Assembly (NCBI GenBank): GCA_938015525.1
Contig: CALLPC010000006.1
Span: 124,001-188,000, forward strand
Length of the DNA stretch: 64,000 bases
Direction of reading: 5' to 3'
DNA from: an uncultured Dehalococcoidia bacterium
GTDB lineage: Bacteria; Chloroflexota; Dehalococcoidia; Tepidiformales; Tepidiformaceae
A program made the position numbers and the translations under genes. The notes beneath the pieces are model-generated. The model had not been told where the DNA came from. It did not search any database and saw only the letters and a program-made list of their open reading frames with translations. Positions 1-8,347 of this stretch are shown piece after piece. How positions within the stretch are numbered: position 1 is the stretch's first letter; every line of letters starts with the position of its first letter.

Positions 1-482
1 TAGAGGGGGCGCTGGTGCAGGCTTCCGCAGCGTCTCTGGACAAGCTCCTCTCGGACCAGCAGCGCCAGCAAACCGGCTTCCTGCTGGTGTTCCAGGGGTT
101 CATGGGCCTGGGCCTGATCGTCGGTATCGCGGCCCTGGCCGTCATCGCTTCCCGGGCGGTGGTCGAACGCCGGCAGCAGATCGGCATGCTGCGCGCCATC
201 GGCTACCAGCGGCGGATGGTTGCCCTGAGCTTCCTCATGGAGTCGGGCTTCATCGCCATCGCCGGAATCCTCATCGGCCTGGTTCTCGGTCTCTCGCTTG
301 CGTGGGTGCTGTTCACGACCGGTGATTTCGGCGACGGGACGGAAGCGATTGATTTTGCGGTCCCCTGGCTGCAGGTCGCCGTCATCTGCGGGATCGCCCT
401 CGGGGCCTCGCTGCTGATGACCGTGTTGCCCGCCCGCAGCGCCTCCCGGGTGCCGGTGGCCGAGGCGCTGCGGTACGAATAG
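1..482 (+). CDS. ABC transporter permease, FtsX/MacB type, C-terminal part (5' end outside window)
   Basis: The reading frame is open to the left edge, so the gene begins outside the window and about 159 C-terminal residues are visible. Three hydrophobic segments (near visible residues 28-52, 75-105 and 120-145) flank a cytoplasmic loop with a charged ERRQQIGMLRAIGY stretch. That loop is characteristic of FtsX/MacB-like permeases, which work with an ATPase to move lipoproteins or peptides or to control cell-wall hydrolases. The protein ends in VPVAEALRYE, a typical end of this family. The ATPase partner is not in view. A strong hairpin follows the stop codon. The family is clear; the substrate is unknown. 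Confidence 0.85.
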   Translation, partial: EGALVQASAASLDKLLSDQQRQQTGFLLVFQGFMGLGLIVGIAALAVIASRAVVERRQQIGMLRAIGYQRRMVALSFLMESGFIAIAGILIGLVLGLSLAWVLFTTGDFGDGTEAIDFAVPWLQVAVICGIALGASLLMTVLPARSASRVPVAEALRYE

Positions 483-500
483 CCCTTCCCTAGCAAAGCA

Positions 501-533
501 CCACCGGGGCTCCCTCGGCGGGAGCCCCGGTGG
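501..533. terminator. Convergent intrinsic terminator hairpin
   Basis: A perfect 14-bp stem (501-514 with 520-533) closes a 5-nt loop. It lies between the end of the permease gene on the plus strand and the end of the small minus-strand gene at 565. No long T tract follows on either side, so it may act as a bidirectional terminator or an mRNA 3' stabiliser. Confidence 0.7.
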
Positions 534-564
534 CTGGTTATCGCTGCGAGTGCGCTCGCGCTGT

Positions 565-774
565 TCAGCTGGGCCGCGCGAGGAACCGGCCGATACTGAC
601 CACGAGCCGCTCCCGGAGGAGCGAGGCAGCCTTCCGCTGCTCGGGTTCGACGAGCTCTTCACGCCGGCGGGCCCGAGACTTTCGAGTTCGCTCGTATTCT
701 TCGCGGAATCGTACTTCGGGCGTCGGCTCGTAGACCTGCGTGAGGTACACGAGGGACATCGTGTCGAGGATCAT
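565..774 (-). CDS. Small basic/acidic hypothetical protein (69 aa)
   Basis: I do not recognise this 69-residue protein. It begins with a short hydrophobic stretch (MILDTMSLVYL). The rest is rich in Arg and Glu (EEYERTRKSRARRREEL) and probably forms a charged helix. The start is supported by a good Shine-Dalgarno sequence, GGAGG, six bases before the ATG. A perfect palindrome (788-802) lies just upstream of that ribosome binding site. The downstream hairpin at 501-533 would end its transcript. It looks like a real small gene because of the ribosome binding site, but its function is open. Confidence 0.7.
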   Translation of the reverse strand: MILDTMSLVYLTQVYEPTPEVRFREEYERTRKSRARRREELVEPEQRKAASLLRERLVVSIGRFLARPS

Positions 775-787
775 GGATTACCTCCGT

Positions 788-802
788 GCACAATACTTGT
801 GC
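788..802. promoter_or_regulatory. Perfect palindrome GCACAA-TAC-TTGTGC, operator candidate
   Basis: The two 6-bp arms are exact inverted copies around a 3-bp centre. The site sits directly upstream of the ribosome binding site of the 69-residue gene, where a repressor would block its transcription. Confidence 0.4.
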
Positions 803-861
803 GTTCCTTCACAACCACCGTAGCACAGCGTGGAGGCGATTTCGTTACGGATTGGAAAATT

Positions 862-1266
862 TCAGTCCGACGTTGCCGTTTCCCATGGCTGCCATAGACC
901 GAAGACATAGCCGTCCGGGCCCATGACGGAGGTTTCGAGCCTGCCTTCGAATTCGTACGGCGGCGCGACCGCCTGGGCGCCCATCCGGAGGGCCGCCCGG
1001 TAGGCTGCGACGACGTCCGTGACGCGGAAAATCATCTCAGCCCCGATACCCCGGGCGACGCCTTCGCGGGCCAGCGCGTGAAACCACGGATGGCCCGGGA
1101 ATGTTTCGTCGGCGTGGACCTCGACGTGGACCCCGGGTGCGCGGAGTTCAGCGAAGCCCGGGTGCCGGGCCAGCGGCGCGGCACCGACAACAGCAGCGAG
1201 AAAATCCGCAAGTGCGCCGACATCGGTCGCCCACAGGATGAGTCGAAATTCCGCCTCGCTGGTCAC
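862..1266 (-). CDS. VOC (glyoxalase/bleomycin-resistance) superfamily protein
   Basis: The 134-residue product has the size and pattern of a single-chain VOC protein made of two beta-alpha-beta3 modules. It has a hydrophobic first strand (FRLILWATDVGAL), LRAPGVHVEVHADE in the middle and MGPDGYVFGLWQP at the end. VOC proteins bind metals or small molecules as lyases, dioxygenases or resistance proteins; the substrate cannot be told here. The start is GTG. A TTGACA box (complement of 1296-1301) lies about 30 bases upstream of the start codon, so the transcript may have little or no leader. It is the last larger gene of a run of minus-strand acyl-CoA genes. Confidence 0.75.
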   Translation of the reverse strand: MTSEAEFRLILWATDVGALADFLAAVVGAAPLARHPGFAELRAPGVHVEVHADETFPGHPWFHALAREGVARGIGAEMIFRVTDVVAAYRAALRMGAQAVAPPYEFEGRLETSVMGPDGYVFGLWQPWETATSD

Positions 1267-1313
1267 GCTGGAACCGTCGCCCGCGCGTAATTCGGTGTCA
1301 AGTGTGAAGAAGT

Positions 1314-1730
1314 TTACTCGTCATAATGTGCAATCGGGCGGAATCGGGGCAGGGTGACCTCCTCGTGGCGCTCGAAGACAACCTCCACTGGCATGCCGAT
1401 GCGAATCTCGTCGTTCGCAACCCCTACGAGATTCGTGGGGAGTCGGGGCCCTTCCTCCAATTCGACGATGGTGACGTTGTAGGGAACCGGGAAAGCGGGG
1501 TGGTAGCGCTGGTGCATGATGCCGAAGGTCCGGACGGTGCCGCGTCCGCTGGCTGCTTCCCAGGTGTAGCGGTCAGAGAGGCAGGCGTCACAGTGCTGGC
1601 GGGAAGGGAGGCGCCAGGTGCCGCACTGGACGCAGCGCATGAGCATGAGTCGGCCTTCGGCAGCGCCATCGAAAAACGGACGGGACGCCTCGTCGGGCTC
1701 TGGGATGGGAACCTGGGGCTGGGTCATCAT
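1314..1730 (-). CDS. DUF35 zinc-ribbon/OB-fold protein, partner of thiolase-like protein
   Basis: The 138-residue protein has an N-terminal rubredoxin-like zinc ribbon with two Cys pairs (C33, C36, C47, C50; CVQCGTWRLPSRQHCDAC). An OB fold follows, typical of DUF35 (ChsH2-like) proteins. These proteins bind acyl-CoA and form complexes with thiolase-superfamily proteins. The thiolase-like gene ends only 9 bp upstream, so the two are almost certainly co-translated and form a complex. Two ATGs (1730 and 1727) follow a GGAG ribosome binding site. The family call is firm. The substrate (steroid side chain, acetone or another ketone) is not shown by the sequence. Confidence 0.88.
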   Translation of the reverse strand: MMTQPQVPIPEPDEASRPFFDGAAEGRLMLMRCVQCGTWRLPSRQHCDACLSDRYTWEAASGRGTVRTFGIMHQRYHPAFPVPYNVTIVELEEGPRLPTNLVGVANDEIRIGMPVEVVFERHEEVTLPRFRPIAHYDE

Positions 1731-1739
1731 GTCGCTCCG

Positions 1740-2927
1740 TCAGGAAGGATGGGGGCTGAGGATGAGGCAGGCGTGATAGCTGAGGTTGCCGCCGTTGCCG
1801 GTCACGAGGATGACGTCGTTCTTCGCCTGTCGCTCGCCTCCATGTCCGCGCCCCTGGATGACGGCTTCGCTCAGCGGGGTCATGCCCCACATGTAGTAAG
1901 CCGAAAGCTCGCCGCCACCAGTGTTGGTGGGCAGAGACCCGCCCGGACCGAGCTTGCCGTCCTCGACGAAGGGTCCACCTTCCCCTTTCTTACAAAAGCC
2001 GTAGTCCTCCAGGGTGACGAGCACCGTGTAGGTGTAGCAGTCATAAATTTGGCATTGCGTGATGTCCCCCGGACCAAGGCCCGCCATTCGGTAGGCGGTC
2101 TCGGCGGCGAGCCTGGCACCGGTCTCAGTCTCCCAGTTGGAGCCTGCTCGTCCGCTGTCGCCGGGGTGGCCCTGACCCATACCGTGTACGTACACGGGAG
2201 GCTGCGGCATGTCCTTGGCCAGGTCAGCCGGGCTGACGATGACCGCTACCGCGCCGTTGGAGACGAGGCAGCAATCGAGGAGGTGGAGCGGCTCAATAAT
2301 CCAGCGGGAGGCGTGGTAGTCCTCGAGTGTGATGGGCTCGCGCATCTGGGCGAGCGGATTCATCGTCGCCCAACGCCGCTGCCCGACGGCGATGATGCCA
2401 AGGTGGTCCTGCTTCGTTCCGTAGAGCGCCATATGGCGTCGGGCGGCTAGGGCGTAGGGGGTGTTGGCTCCGAAGTAGCCCGCAGCGGCGTAGAGGCCGG
2501 CCATGCCCCGCGGGCGCTGGGGATTGCGCGCCGCACCGCCATACGCCGCCCCGGCGGAGGTGCCTTCCTTCAGGGGCGCATCAGCGAAGACGCAGAGGAC
2601 GTGTGTGGCCATGCCGGCGTGGATGGCCATCGTGGCGTACTGGACCATCTGGGCGGCGGTCGAGCCGGCGGCGTTCATGTGGTTGAGGAGGCGGAGGTTT
2701 TTGAGGCCGAGGTAATTTTGCAGGCCCAGGGTGAGTCCGCCGCCTGTCGTTCCCGTGATACCTGCGTTGATGAGCAGGCCGTCGATGTCGTCCTTCTTCA
2801 GTCCCGCATCCTGGATTGCCTTTGCGACCGCCTCGGCCGCCAGCTCGCTGGTCGACCGGTAGATGCGGCCCATAGGGGTCATGCCGAGGCCGGTGATGGC
2901 CGCGGTGCCGCGCAGCGGATGTGGCAT
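1740..2927 (-). CDS. Thiolase-superfamily lipid-transfer-like protein lacking the catalytic cysteines
   Basis: The 395-residue protein has the SCP-x/lipid-transfer thiolase fold, starting AAITGLGMTPMGR. The position of the nucleophilic Cys of thiolases reads NHMNAAGST (residues 82-90), with no Cys. The C-terminal Cys region reads VTGNGGNLS (375-383), and the His of the GH motif is replaced in AYYMWGM (343-349). Condensing or thiolytic activity by the usual Cys-His-Cys mechanism is therefore unlikely. Homologues without Cys that pair with DUF35 proteins (Ltp2 type) act as retro-aldolases in side-chain degradation. The DUF35 gene follows 9 bp later. A ribosome binding site (AAGGAG) supports the start. 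Aldolase function is an inference. Confidence 0.85.
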   Translation of the reverse strand: MPHPLRGTAAITGLGMTPMGRIYRSTSELAAEAVAKAIQDAGLKKDDIDGLLINAGITGTTGGGLTLGLQNYLGLKNLRLLNHMNAAGSTAAQMVQYATMAIHAGMATHVLCVFADAPLKEGTSAGAAYGGAARNPQRPRGMAGLYAAAGYFGANTPYALAARRHMALYGTKQDHLGIIAVGQRRWATMNPLAQMREPITLEDYHASRWIIEPLHLLDCCLVSNGAVAVIVSPADLAKDMPQPPVYVHGMGQGHPGDSGRAGSNWETETGARLAAETAYRMAGLGPGDITQCQIYDCYTYTVLVTLEDYGFCKKGEGGPFVEDGKLGPGGSLPTNTGGGELSAYYMWGMTPLSEAVIQGRGHGGERQAKNDVILVTGNGGNLSYHACLILSPHPS

Positions 2928-2969
2928 GGTGCTGTTTCTCCTTCTGCCGGCCCATTCTACCCACGGGTT

Positions 2970-3701
2970 TCAGAGACGGTATCGCTCGAGGTCCCGGGCC
3001 ACGAACGTATCGCGCAGGTGCGCGGCGGAAACCCCGGCCCCGAGGTGAGTCAGGATGAGCCGGGCCCCAGGCAGCATGCTCTCCCTGAGCCTCGGGATGT
3101 CTTCCGTGAGGTTGAGGTGGATGGGAATCTTCTCATCGACCGACGAGCACTCGGCAATGAGAACTTCAGCACCCTGAGCCATCTGGACGATCGCATCGCA
3201 GAATCCAGTGTCCCCGGTGTAGGCGAACGTCCGCCCGCCGAGTTCGCCGGTATACCCGAGATTGAGGCTGAGCCGGGCGTCGTGCTCGACTACCTGCGCC
3301 GTGAGCCGGACCCCCTCGACCTCGACCGCTTGTCCGCCGGAAAGCTCAATCCAGCGGAGGTCGTACGCGATATCGAACAGCCCCGGGTAGACCGAGCGCC
3401 CGATCGCGGCGGCGAGTTCTCTGGTGCCGGGAGGGCCAACTACGGCCGCTGGGCGTGAGCGCCCGTAGTACTTCCAGTGGAGGAGGATGAACGGCAGGCC
3501 GAGGAAGTGGTCCCCGTGATGATGGCTCAGGATGACAGCGTCCAGCCCGTTCGGGTCGATGCCCATCCGGTTCAGCGACTGGAGCGCCTGGGGCGGCGCT
3601 TCGAAGAGGAACCGTCCCCCAACCACGAAGCCGTTCCAGCACAGCCCGCCTGGCGCGAAGGCGTTCCCAGTTCCGATGAATGCGAGGTCGAGCGCGGACA
3701 T
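2970..3701 (-). CDS. Metallo-beta-lactamase fold hydrolase (RNase Z-like)
   Basis: The 243-residue protein has the metal-binding motif SHHHGDHFLG near residue 60, an Asp ligand in AYTGDTGFCD, and a late His in LTHLG. These are the marks of the metallo-beta-lactamase fold. The overall pattern (FIGTGNAFAPGG at the start) is that of RNase Z/arylsulfatase-like hydrolases that cleave phosphodiesters or esters. It lies between the acyl-CoA dehydrogenase and thiolase-like genes, so an ester or lactone hydrolase role is possible. A TACGAT box seven bases before the ATG suggests a leaderless transcript with its own promoter. Confidence 0.8.
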   Translation of the reverse strand: MSALDLAFIGTGNAFAPGGLCWNGFVVGGRFLFEAPPQALQSLNRMGIDPNGLDAVILSHHHGDHFLGLPFILLHWKYYGRSRPAAVVGPPGTRELAAAIGRSVYPGLFDIAYDLRWIELSGGQAVEVEGVRLTAQVVEHDARLSLNLGYTGELGGRTFAYTGDTGFCDAIVQMAQGAEVLIAECSSVDEKIPIHLNLTEDIPRLRESMLPGARLILTHLGAGVSAAHLRDTFVARDLERYRL

Positions 3702-3753
3702 CCTCGGGATCGTAGCCGGGAGAAGGTCAACGTTCGCGCCCGCTGGCGCCGAG

Positions 3754-5013
3754 TTACTCGGCCGGCCGGCGCGAACTCCCGATCCCGAACATCACCTGGG
3801 CGATGCGGCGGATCTGGATTTCGTCGCTGCCTTCGGTGATGCGATAGCGCCGGTGGTGACGGTAGATGTGTTCGAAGGGCATGTGCCGGGTGTAGCCGAT
3901 GCCGCCATGCACCTGGATAGCGAGGTCGGCGGCGTTGCAGGCGAGGCGGTTAGCCCGGTAGTTGCACATCGCCACCTTGTCGCTGACCTCCATGTGGTGT
4001 TGCTGGTCGAGCAGCCACGCGGTGCGGTAGACCATCCATCGGACCATCTCGCACTCCGTCTGGAGCTCGGCGAGGGGCCACTGGATCGCCTGCCGGGTAG
4101 CGAGCGGCTGGCCGAAAGTGACGCGCTGCTTCGCGTACTCCACGGCGCGGTCGATGCAGTACTGCGCGGCGCCGACACCGGAAGCGGCCTGGCGAATGCG
4201 GTTCTCGTGGACGAACGTGTTGGCCAGTGCGAGCCCGTCGCCTTCTTTGCCGAGCATGGCGGTCGCGGGGACGCGGACGTCCTTGAGGGTGACCTCCGCA
4301 TGGTCGGTCGGCATGTTCATCGTCCACCACATGAAGTCGACGGAGAAGCCCTCGGCGTTGGTCGGGACGATGAAGCAGCTGATACCGCGGGGCTTGCCTT
4401 CTTCGCCGGAGGTCCTGGCGAAGATGAGGTCGTGGGTGGCGTTGTGCAGCCCGCTGTTGAAGCGTTTCTTGCCGTTGATGACCCATTCGTCGCCGTCGCG
4501 GACGGCGCGCGTTTCGAGCCAGGAGGCGTCAGACCCGTGGTTCGGCTCTGTGAGACCGAAGGCGACGCGGGTCGTGCCGGTGAACATGCCTTCAAGGAAC
4601 TCCTTTTTCTGCTCTTCCGTCCCAAACTGCTCCCACATCTTGATGGTGGGGAAGTTGCCGACGACGGACGACTCGTTCTGGAGGTCGTTATGGAGACCGA
4701 GGCCCTTCTTCGCGAGGTGCTCGCGGATGATGGCCATTTCGAGGTTGGTGCCGTCACGGCCACCGTACTTTTTCGGAACGGCGAAGCGGAGCCAGCCTGC
4801 GCGGTCGGCGCGGCGGCGCATCTCGGCGAGGAGCTCCTCCCATTCCTTGCGGGGGATGCCGCCATTTTCGAAATCGGTGCGAGCCCACTCGCGGCGGTGG
4901 TCGAAGAATCGAATGTTGTCGTTCTCCCGTTCGAGCGGTTTGATTTCGCGCTCGATGAATTCGTCGAGTTCTCGCAGGAGACCGGGGATGTGGGCCGGGA
5001 GCTCGAAGTCCAT
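3754..5013 (-). CDS. Acyl-CoA dehydrogenase family protein
   Basis: The FAD flavoprotein has 419 residues from the chosen ATG at 5013. It shows the acyl-CoA dehydrogenase signatures: FGLTEPNHGSDAS in the middle domain, then the C-terminal helical domain with IQVHGGIGYTRHMPFEHIYR and YRITEGSDEIQIRR. It would oxidise an acyl-CoA to the enoyl-CoA and pass electrons to ETF. The frame extends 26 codons further upstream, but the family alignment (MDFELPAHIPGLLREL) and GAGAGG upstream favour 5013. It heads the minus-strand cluster with the hydrolase, thiolase-like and DUF35 genes. Its substrate is not evident. Confidence 0.9.
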   Translation of the reverse strand: MDFELPAHIPGLLRELDEFIEREIKPLERENDNIRFFDHRREWARTDFENGGIPRKEWEELLAEMRRRADRAGWLRFAVPKKYGGRDGTNLEMAIIREHLAKKGLGLHNDLQNESSVVGNFPTIKMWEQFGTEEQKKEFLEGMFTGTTRVAFGLTEPNHGSDASWLETRAVRDGDEWVINGKKRFNSGLHNATHDLIFARTSGEEGKPRGISCFIVPTNAEGFSVDFMWWTMNMPTDHAEVTLKDVRVPATAMLGKEGDGLALANTFVHENRIRQAASGVGAAQYCIDRAVEYAKQRVTFGQPLATRQAIQWPLAELQTECEMVRWMVYRTAWLLDQQHHMEVSDKVAMCNYRANRLACNAADLAIQVHGGIGYTRHMPFEHIYRHHRRYRITEGSDEIQIRRIAQVMFGIGSSRRPAE

Positions 5014-5047
5014 AGGGGCGGGCCTCTCGTCAGGGGAATTGCCCGCG

Positions 5048-5054
5048 TATCCTA
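5048..5054. promoter_or_regulatory. Overlapping divergent -10 elements (TATCCT / TAGGAT)
   Basis: The same 7 bp read TATCCT on the plus strand and TAGGAT on the minus strand. They lie between the divergent deacylase (start 5072) and acyl-CoA dehydrogenase (start 5013) genes, so one AT-rich patch could serve both promoters. No convincing -35 boxes were found. Confidence 0.35.
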
Positions 5055-5071
5055 CCCGCCCGAGACATGAG

Positions 5072-5545
5072 ATGCCCGCGAAGAAACCCATCGCCGTGAA
5101 GCTTCTCGAAGCACGGAGGGTGCCTCACCGGCTGGTGCGGTTCGACCCGGCTGTCCGGTCGGCGGAAGGTGTGGCCGGGGCCACCGGCGTGGACCGGGCG
5201 CGGGTGTTGAAGACAATCGTCGTCGAGGAGGACCCGCCGCGAGGCCGGCCGTATCTCATCATGGTACGGGGGTCGGCGGAGCTCGACCTGAAGGCCCTCG
5301 CCGCCGCGCTCGGCGTAAAACGGTTGCGCATCGCCCGGCCCGCGGACGCCGAGCGCCTCACGGGACTAAAAATCGGCGGCATCAGCGCCCTCGCCCTCCT
5401 CGGCCGGGGGTTCCCGGCGCTGCTCGACGCCGCCGCACTGCAGCACGAGACGGTGCTGGTGAGCGCGGGTGAGCGCGGCGCGGAAGTTGAGCTTCGGCCG
5501 AGCGACCTCGCGGCGGTGACGAAATACCGTATCGTCGACCTCTGA
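5072..5545 (+). CDS. YbaK/EbsC-family aminoacyl-tRNA deacylase
   Basis: The 157-residue protein matches YbaK/ProX-type editing domains. It has the helix KLLEARRVPHRLVRFDP at the start, a conserved Lys in RVLKTIVVE, and GLKIGGISALAL with GRGFPALLD further on. YbaK enzymes hydrolyse Cys-tRNA(Pro) or other mischarged tRNAs in trans. It is divergent from the acyl-CoA dehydrogenase gene. ATG at 5072 gives the family-like N terminus; another ATG at 5067 is out of frame. The exact tRNA specificity is unknown. Confidence 0.88.
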   Translation: MPAKKPIAVKLLEARRVPHRLVRFDPAVRSAEGVAGATGVDRARVLKTIVVEEDPPRGRPYLIMVRGSAELDLKALAAALGVKRLRIARPADAERLTGLKIGGISALALLGRGFPALLDAAALQHETVLVSAGERGAEVELRPSDLAAVTKYRIVDL

Positions 5546-5556
5546 GGAGTCCCGGT

Positions 5557-7305
5557 TCAACCGAGCAGCTCAAGGTATTTGCGCTTCATCCAGTCGCCCT
5601 TTCGACGATACTCCGCGGGGGTGGTGAGGGTGCCGCGCCGGCCCGTTTCGCGCGCGAAAGCGGCGTTGAGCACCGCGAAATGATTCTCGCGCGTGCCGAA
5701 ACGCCGTGCGCGCTCTCGAGCTGCGCGGGCTGTCCAGGTCTTACAGTACTCGATGGCCTCCTGAAGTTCGGCCTGGAGGTCGATGACGGACGCGGCGGGC
5801 CGTGCGGTCTCTGCCCCGGCCCGGGACTGGACCGGCGGGTCTGGCGACGGCGCGGGGATGCCGAACATCGTGAGCTGCTGACCTTCGATGAGCCGCCCCG
5901 TTTCGTCGAGCACGGCATCACCGGCCTCGACGACTTCCACGACTTCCGGCACTTCCCGCCGGGTTTCGTCCCCGGCGAGCCCCTCCTCATACTGTTCTGG
6001 GGCTGCGCCCTGTTCGATGCCAGCGGCCCTTCGGTCGAGCGGCCGGGGGATGGTAGGGATTGCCGCTTCGCGTTCGAGGTGGTCGATGATGGGTGCGAGG
6101 CGTGGGTCGCGACCAATGAAGACGTGAAGGACGTTTTGTGTTTCAGGCAGATTGTGATTGAAGCGGAGTCCTCGCCCGAGCTGCTGGATGACCGGTTCGC
6201 GGCTGAAGACGGCATCCAGCTTTAGGAGCACTGAGACGGTGGGTGCGTCGAAGCCCTCGCTCGCCTTTCGCACCTGGATGAGGACGTCAAAGCGGCCCCC
6301 GTGGAAGTCGCGCATGCGCCGCTCCGCCTCGGCCGCCGGCAGGTCCTCGCCGCTGTGGACGACGGTGCACCGGAGCGCGGGATGGTGGCGGGCGAAAACA
6401 CGCGCGAGGTGGTCAGCGTGCGCGGTAGTGGCGGCGAACACGAGACCCTGGTGCTGACCCGGGGCGAGAGCTCGCTTTCGCTCGAGGGTGAGCGCAAATT
6501 CGCGAACGAGAGGTTCGACATAATCGTCGTTCCATCGGAGCTGCTGGCGAACGCAGCGCTGGTCGAAGTCGGGCAGCTCGGCCATTTCTGAGGCGGTGAA
6601 GGTGAAAACCTCGCCCTCGGCACTCCGGAGCTCGACGGCGTAGTCCTTCATCTGGATAGCCAGTCGCTTGAGGATGCGTCCTTCGCGCCAGGCCTGGCGC
6701 ATCGTCACATGAACGAGTGGGTCGATGGTCAGCCCCTCACCGTTCTCCGCTGGCAGGTAACGGGCGCCGGCGAGCGGCTCACGGTCGAGCCGGACGGGCG
6801 TCGCCGAGAGGAGCAGGCTCGTGGCGACCGGGAGCTGGCGGAGCGCGGCGGCCCACTGACCGCGGTCACCGAGGTGATGAGCCTCATCGCAGACCAGGTG
6901 CACGTGCCGCTTCGCGCAAAGGCGGGCGTACCGCTCCGGGGCAGCCGCGAGTTGCTGGTACGTGGCCACGATGATGTTTGCGCGATTGGCGGCGGCGCGG
7001 TGGAGCGTCGCGTTCTCGGCAAGGTATTTGCGGGCCTCAAACCGCGCGCCGAGCAGGTGCAGAGTACGCTCGATGCCGCCGTAGACCTGCGTCCGGAGAA
7101 CGTCGGTAGGCGTCAGATACAGGCACGTGTCGGCGAGGGCCTGCCCGGCCGCGACGAGGAACGAGCCGACTCCGATGACGGTCTTGCCGTAGCCGACGGG
7201 CACGACGACCAGTTCAGTACGCGAGCCGCTGGCGAGGGCCTCCTGCCAGCGGCGGAGGGCCTCGGCCTGGCCGGGCCGAAGCGACGCATCCGGGAAGTCC
7301 ATCAT
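5557..7305 (-). CDS. Superfamily 2 DEAD/DEAH-like helicase
   Basis: The 582-residue protein contains the SF2 motifs in order: Walker A GYGKT (about residue 39), DEAHH (motif II, about 140), SATP (motif III, about 170), KASEGFDAP (motif V, about 345) and QQLGRGLRFN (motif VI, about 385). This is the helicase core of type III restriction/UvrB-like and XPB-like proteins. The about 170 C-terminal residues are poorly conserved and end in a basic segment. No methyltransferase or nuclease partner is adjacent, so this is not evidently a restriction system. A role in DNA repair or defence is possible but unproven. Confidence 0.85.
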   Translation of the reverse strand: MMDFPDASLRPGQAEALRRWQEALASGSRTELVVVPVGYGKTVIGVGSFLVAAGQALADTCLYLTPTDVLRTQVYGGIERTLHLLGARFEARKYLAENATLHRAAANRANIIVATYQQLAAAPERYARLCAKRHVHLVCDEAHHLGDRGQWAAALRQLPVATSLLLSATPVRLDREPLAGARYLPAENGEGLTIDPLVHVTMRQAWREGRILKRLAIQMKDYAVELRSAEGEVFTFTASEMAELPDFDQRCVRQQLRWNDDYVEPLVREFALTLERKRALAPGQHQGLVFAATTAHADHLARVFARHHPALRCTVVHSGEDLPAAEAERRMRDFHGGRFDVLIQVRKASEGFDAPTVSVLLKLDAVFSREPVIQQLGRGLRFNHNLPETQNVLHVFIGRDPRLAPIIDHLEREAAIPTIPRPLDRRAAGIEQGAAPEQYEEGLAGDETRREVPEVVEVVEAGDAVLDETGRLIEGQQLTMFGIPAPSPDPPVQSRAGAETARPAASVIDLQAELQEAIEYCKTWTARAARERARRFGTRENHFAVLNAAFARETGRRGTLTTPAEYRRKGDWMKRKYLELLG

Positions 7306-7409
7306 GCCGGCATTCCCCGTCCCGGTGCTGGCATGGAGATCAGGCTACCGTCGGGTGCGTAGGACGGCAGCCGTGGTGCGCGCGACAAGTCGTCATAGCA
7401 ACTGGGCGG

Positions 7410-8249
7410 TCAGTCGACGGCCGTCAGCGGCACCACGGCGCGGTACTGGAGAAGCGGACGCGTTGGGCCCTGGGCACTCGGAGCGGCCGCCGGGCCCGTC
7501 TCTCTTTGCAGGTACAGCCCGGCCATCCACCCTTCCCCGAGCGGCGTGGCCACGCGGTACCATTCGACGCCCACCTGCCGCACGGGCCCCTCGATGACCG
7601 TCACACGGGTGCCGTGCGCCAGGCACTGGATGATCTCTCCGCCCGGGGATGTTCGGAGGCGGAGGCAATCGCCGGGTGTATTGACGCGCACGGTGTCGCC
7701 GGGGGCAAGTGACGACCCGGGCGTTCTCGGTCCCGGCGGCTGGCCTGCGGCACCCGGAAACCGGTAGATGCGAACCTGCAGGCCGTTGGCGTTCGCCTGG
7801 GCAAAGGGGTCGTAGGCGGGCCGCAGGCGGACGATGCCGTCCCAGGCCTGGTTGGAATCGATGGCATCGAACGTGCCATCACCCCGGTTCCGGATGACGA
7901 TCGCCGTGTGAAGTCCGGGGTAGTCGGCGTCTGGCGAGGTCCAGCCGTCGCGGGCGACCTGGATGATGTCGCCGGGAGCGGCGTCGGCGGCCTCGATTTC
8001 GATGGCACCAGCCTCGAGGAAACCGCCCCGGTAGTCGAAGCCCATTTCGCGCCCGGTGGCCTCGAAGACGACCCGCCTTACCCAGGGCCAGCATTCGCCC
8101 TGGTAGGTGCCGATGTCGCGCAGTGCCCGCTCAACGATCGGGTGGTTGGAATCGGCGTGCACCGGCCCGAACAGACCAGCAGCGCCGGCGACGGCAAGGA
8201 TGGCGACCAGGACGGTTGCCAGGGTGTGCCGGTGGGGGGTCATCGGCAT
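7410..8249 (-). CDS. Secreted Cys/His (CHAP- or NlpC-like) protein with SH3 domain
   Basis: The start at 8249 is chosen for its AAGGAG ribosome binding site, which gives 279 residues. A signal peptide spans about residues 1-32 (MPMTPHRHTLATVLVAILAV, cleavage near VHA-DS). The next 150 residues carry GECWPWVRR and, later, GLHTAIVIRN, the spacing expected for the Cys and His of a papain-like CHAP/NlpC-P60 amidase. GDIIQV is typical of such folds. The C terminus has an SH3-like domain (VRVNTPGDCLRLRTSPG to EGWMAGLYL). It is probably an exported cell-wall hydrolase or binding protein; catalysis is inferred. Confidence 0.75.
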   Translation of the reverse strand: MPMTPHRHTLATVLVAILAVAGAAGLFGPVHADSNHPIVERALRDIGTYQGECWPWVRRVVFEATGREMGFDYRGGFLEAGAIEIEAADAAPGDIIQVARDGWTSPDADYPGLHTAIVIRNRGDGTFDAIDSNQAWDGIVRLRPAYDPFAQANANGLQVRIYRFPGAAGQPPGPRTPGSSLAPGDTVRVNTPGDCLRLRTSPGGEIIQCLAHGTRVTVIEGPVRQVGVEWYRVATPLGEGWMAGLYLQRETGPAAAPSAQGPTRPLLQYRAVVPLTAVD

Positions 8250-8347
8250 CGCCTGCTCCTTTTTCCCGGGGGCTCCGGGCACCGTACCCCAGCCGTCCGG
8301 CTTGTGACAACCCGAACGATAGCGGAATACACATGACAGACAACGCA

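Noticed and set aside
3532-5070. Open frame of about 512 codons opposite the acyl-CoA dehydrogenase
   Set aside because: Antisense shadow of a gene with clear motifs.
5557-7305. Restriction-modification or defence system around the helicase
   Set aside because: No methyltransferase, specificity or nuclease gene adjoins it; neighbours are a tRNA deacylase and a secreted protein.
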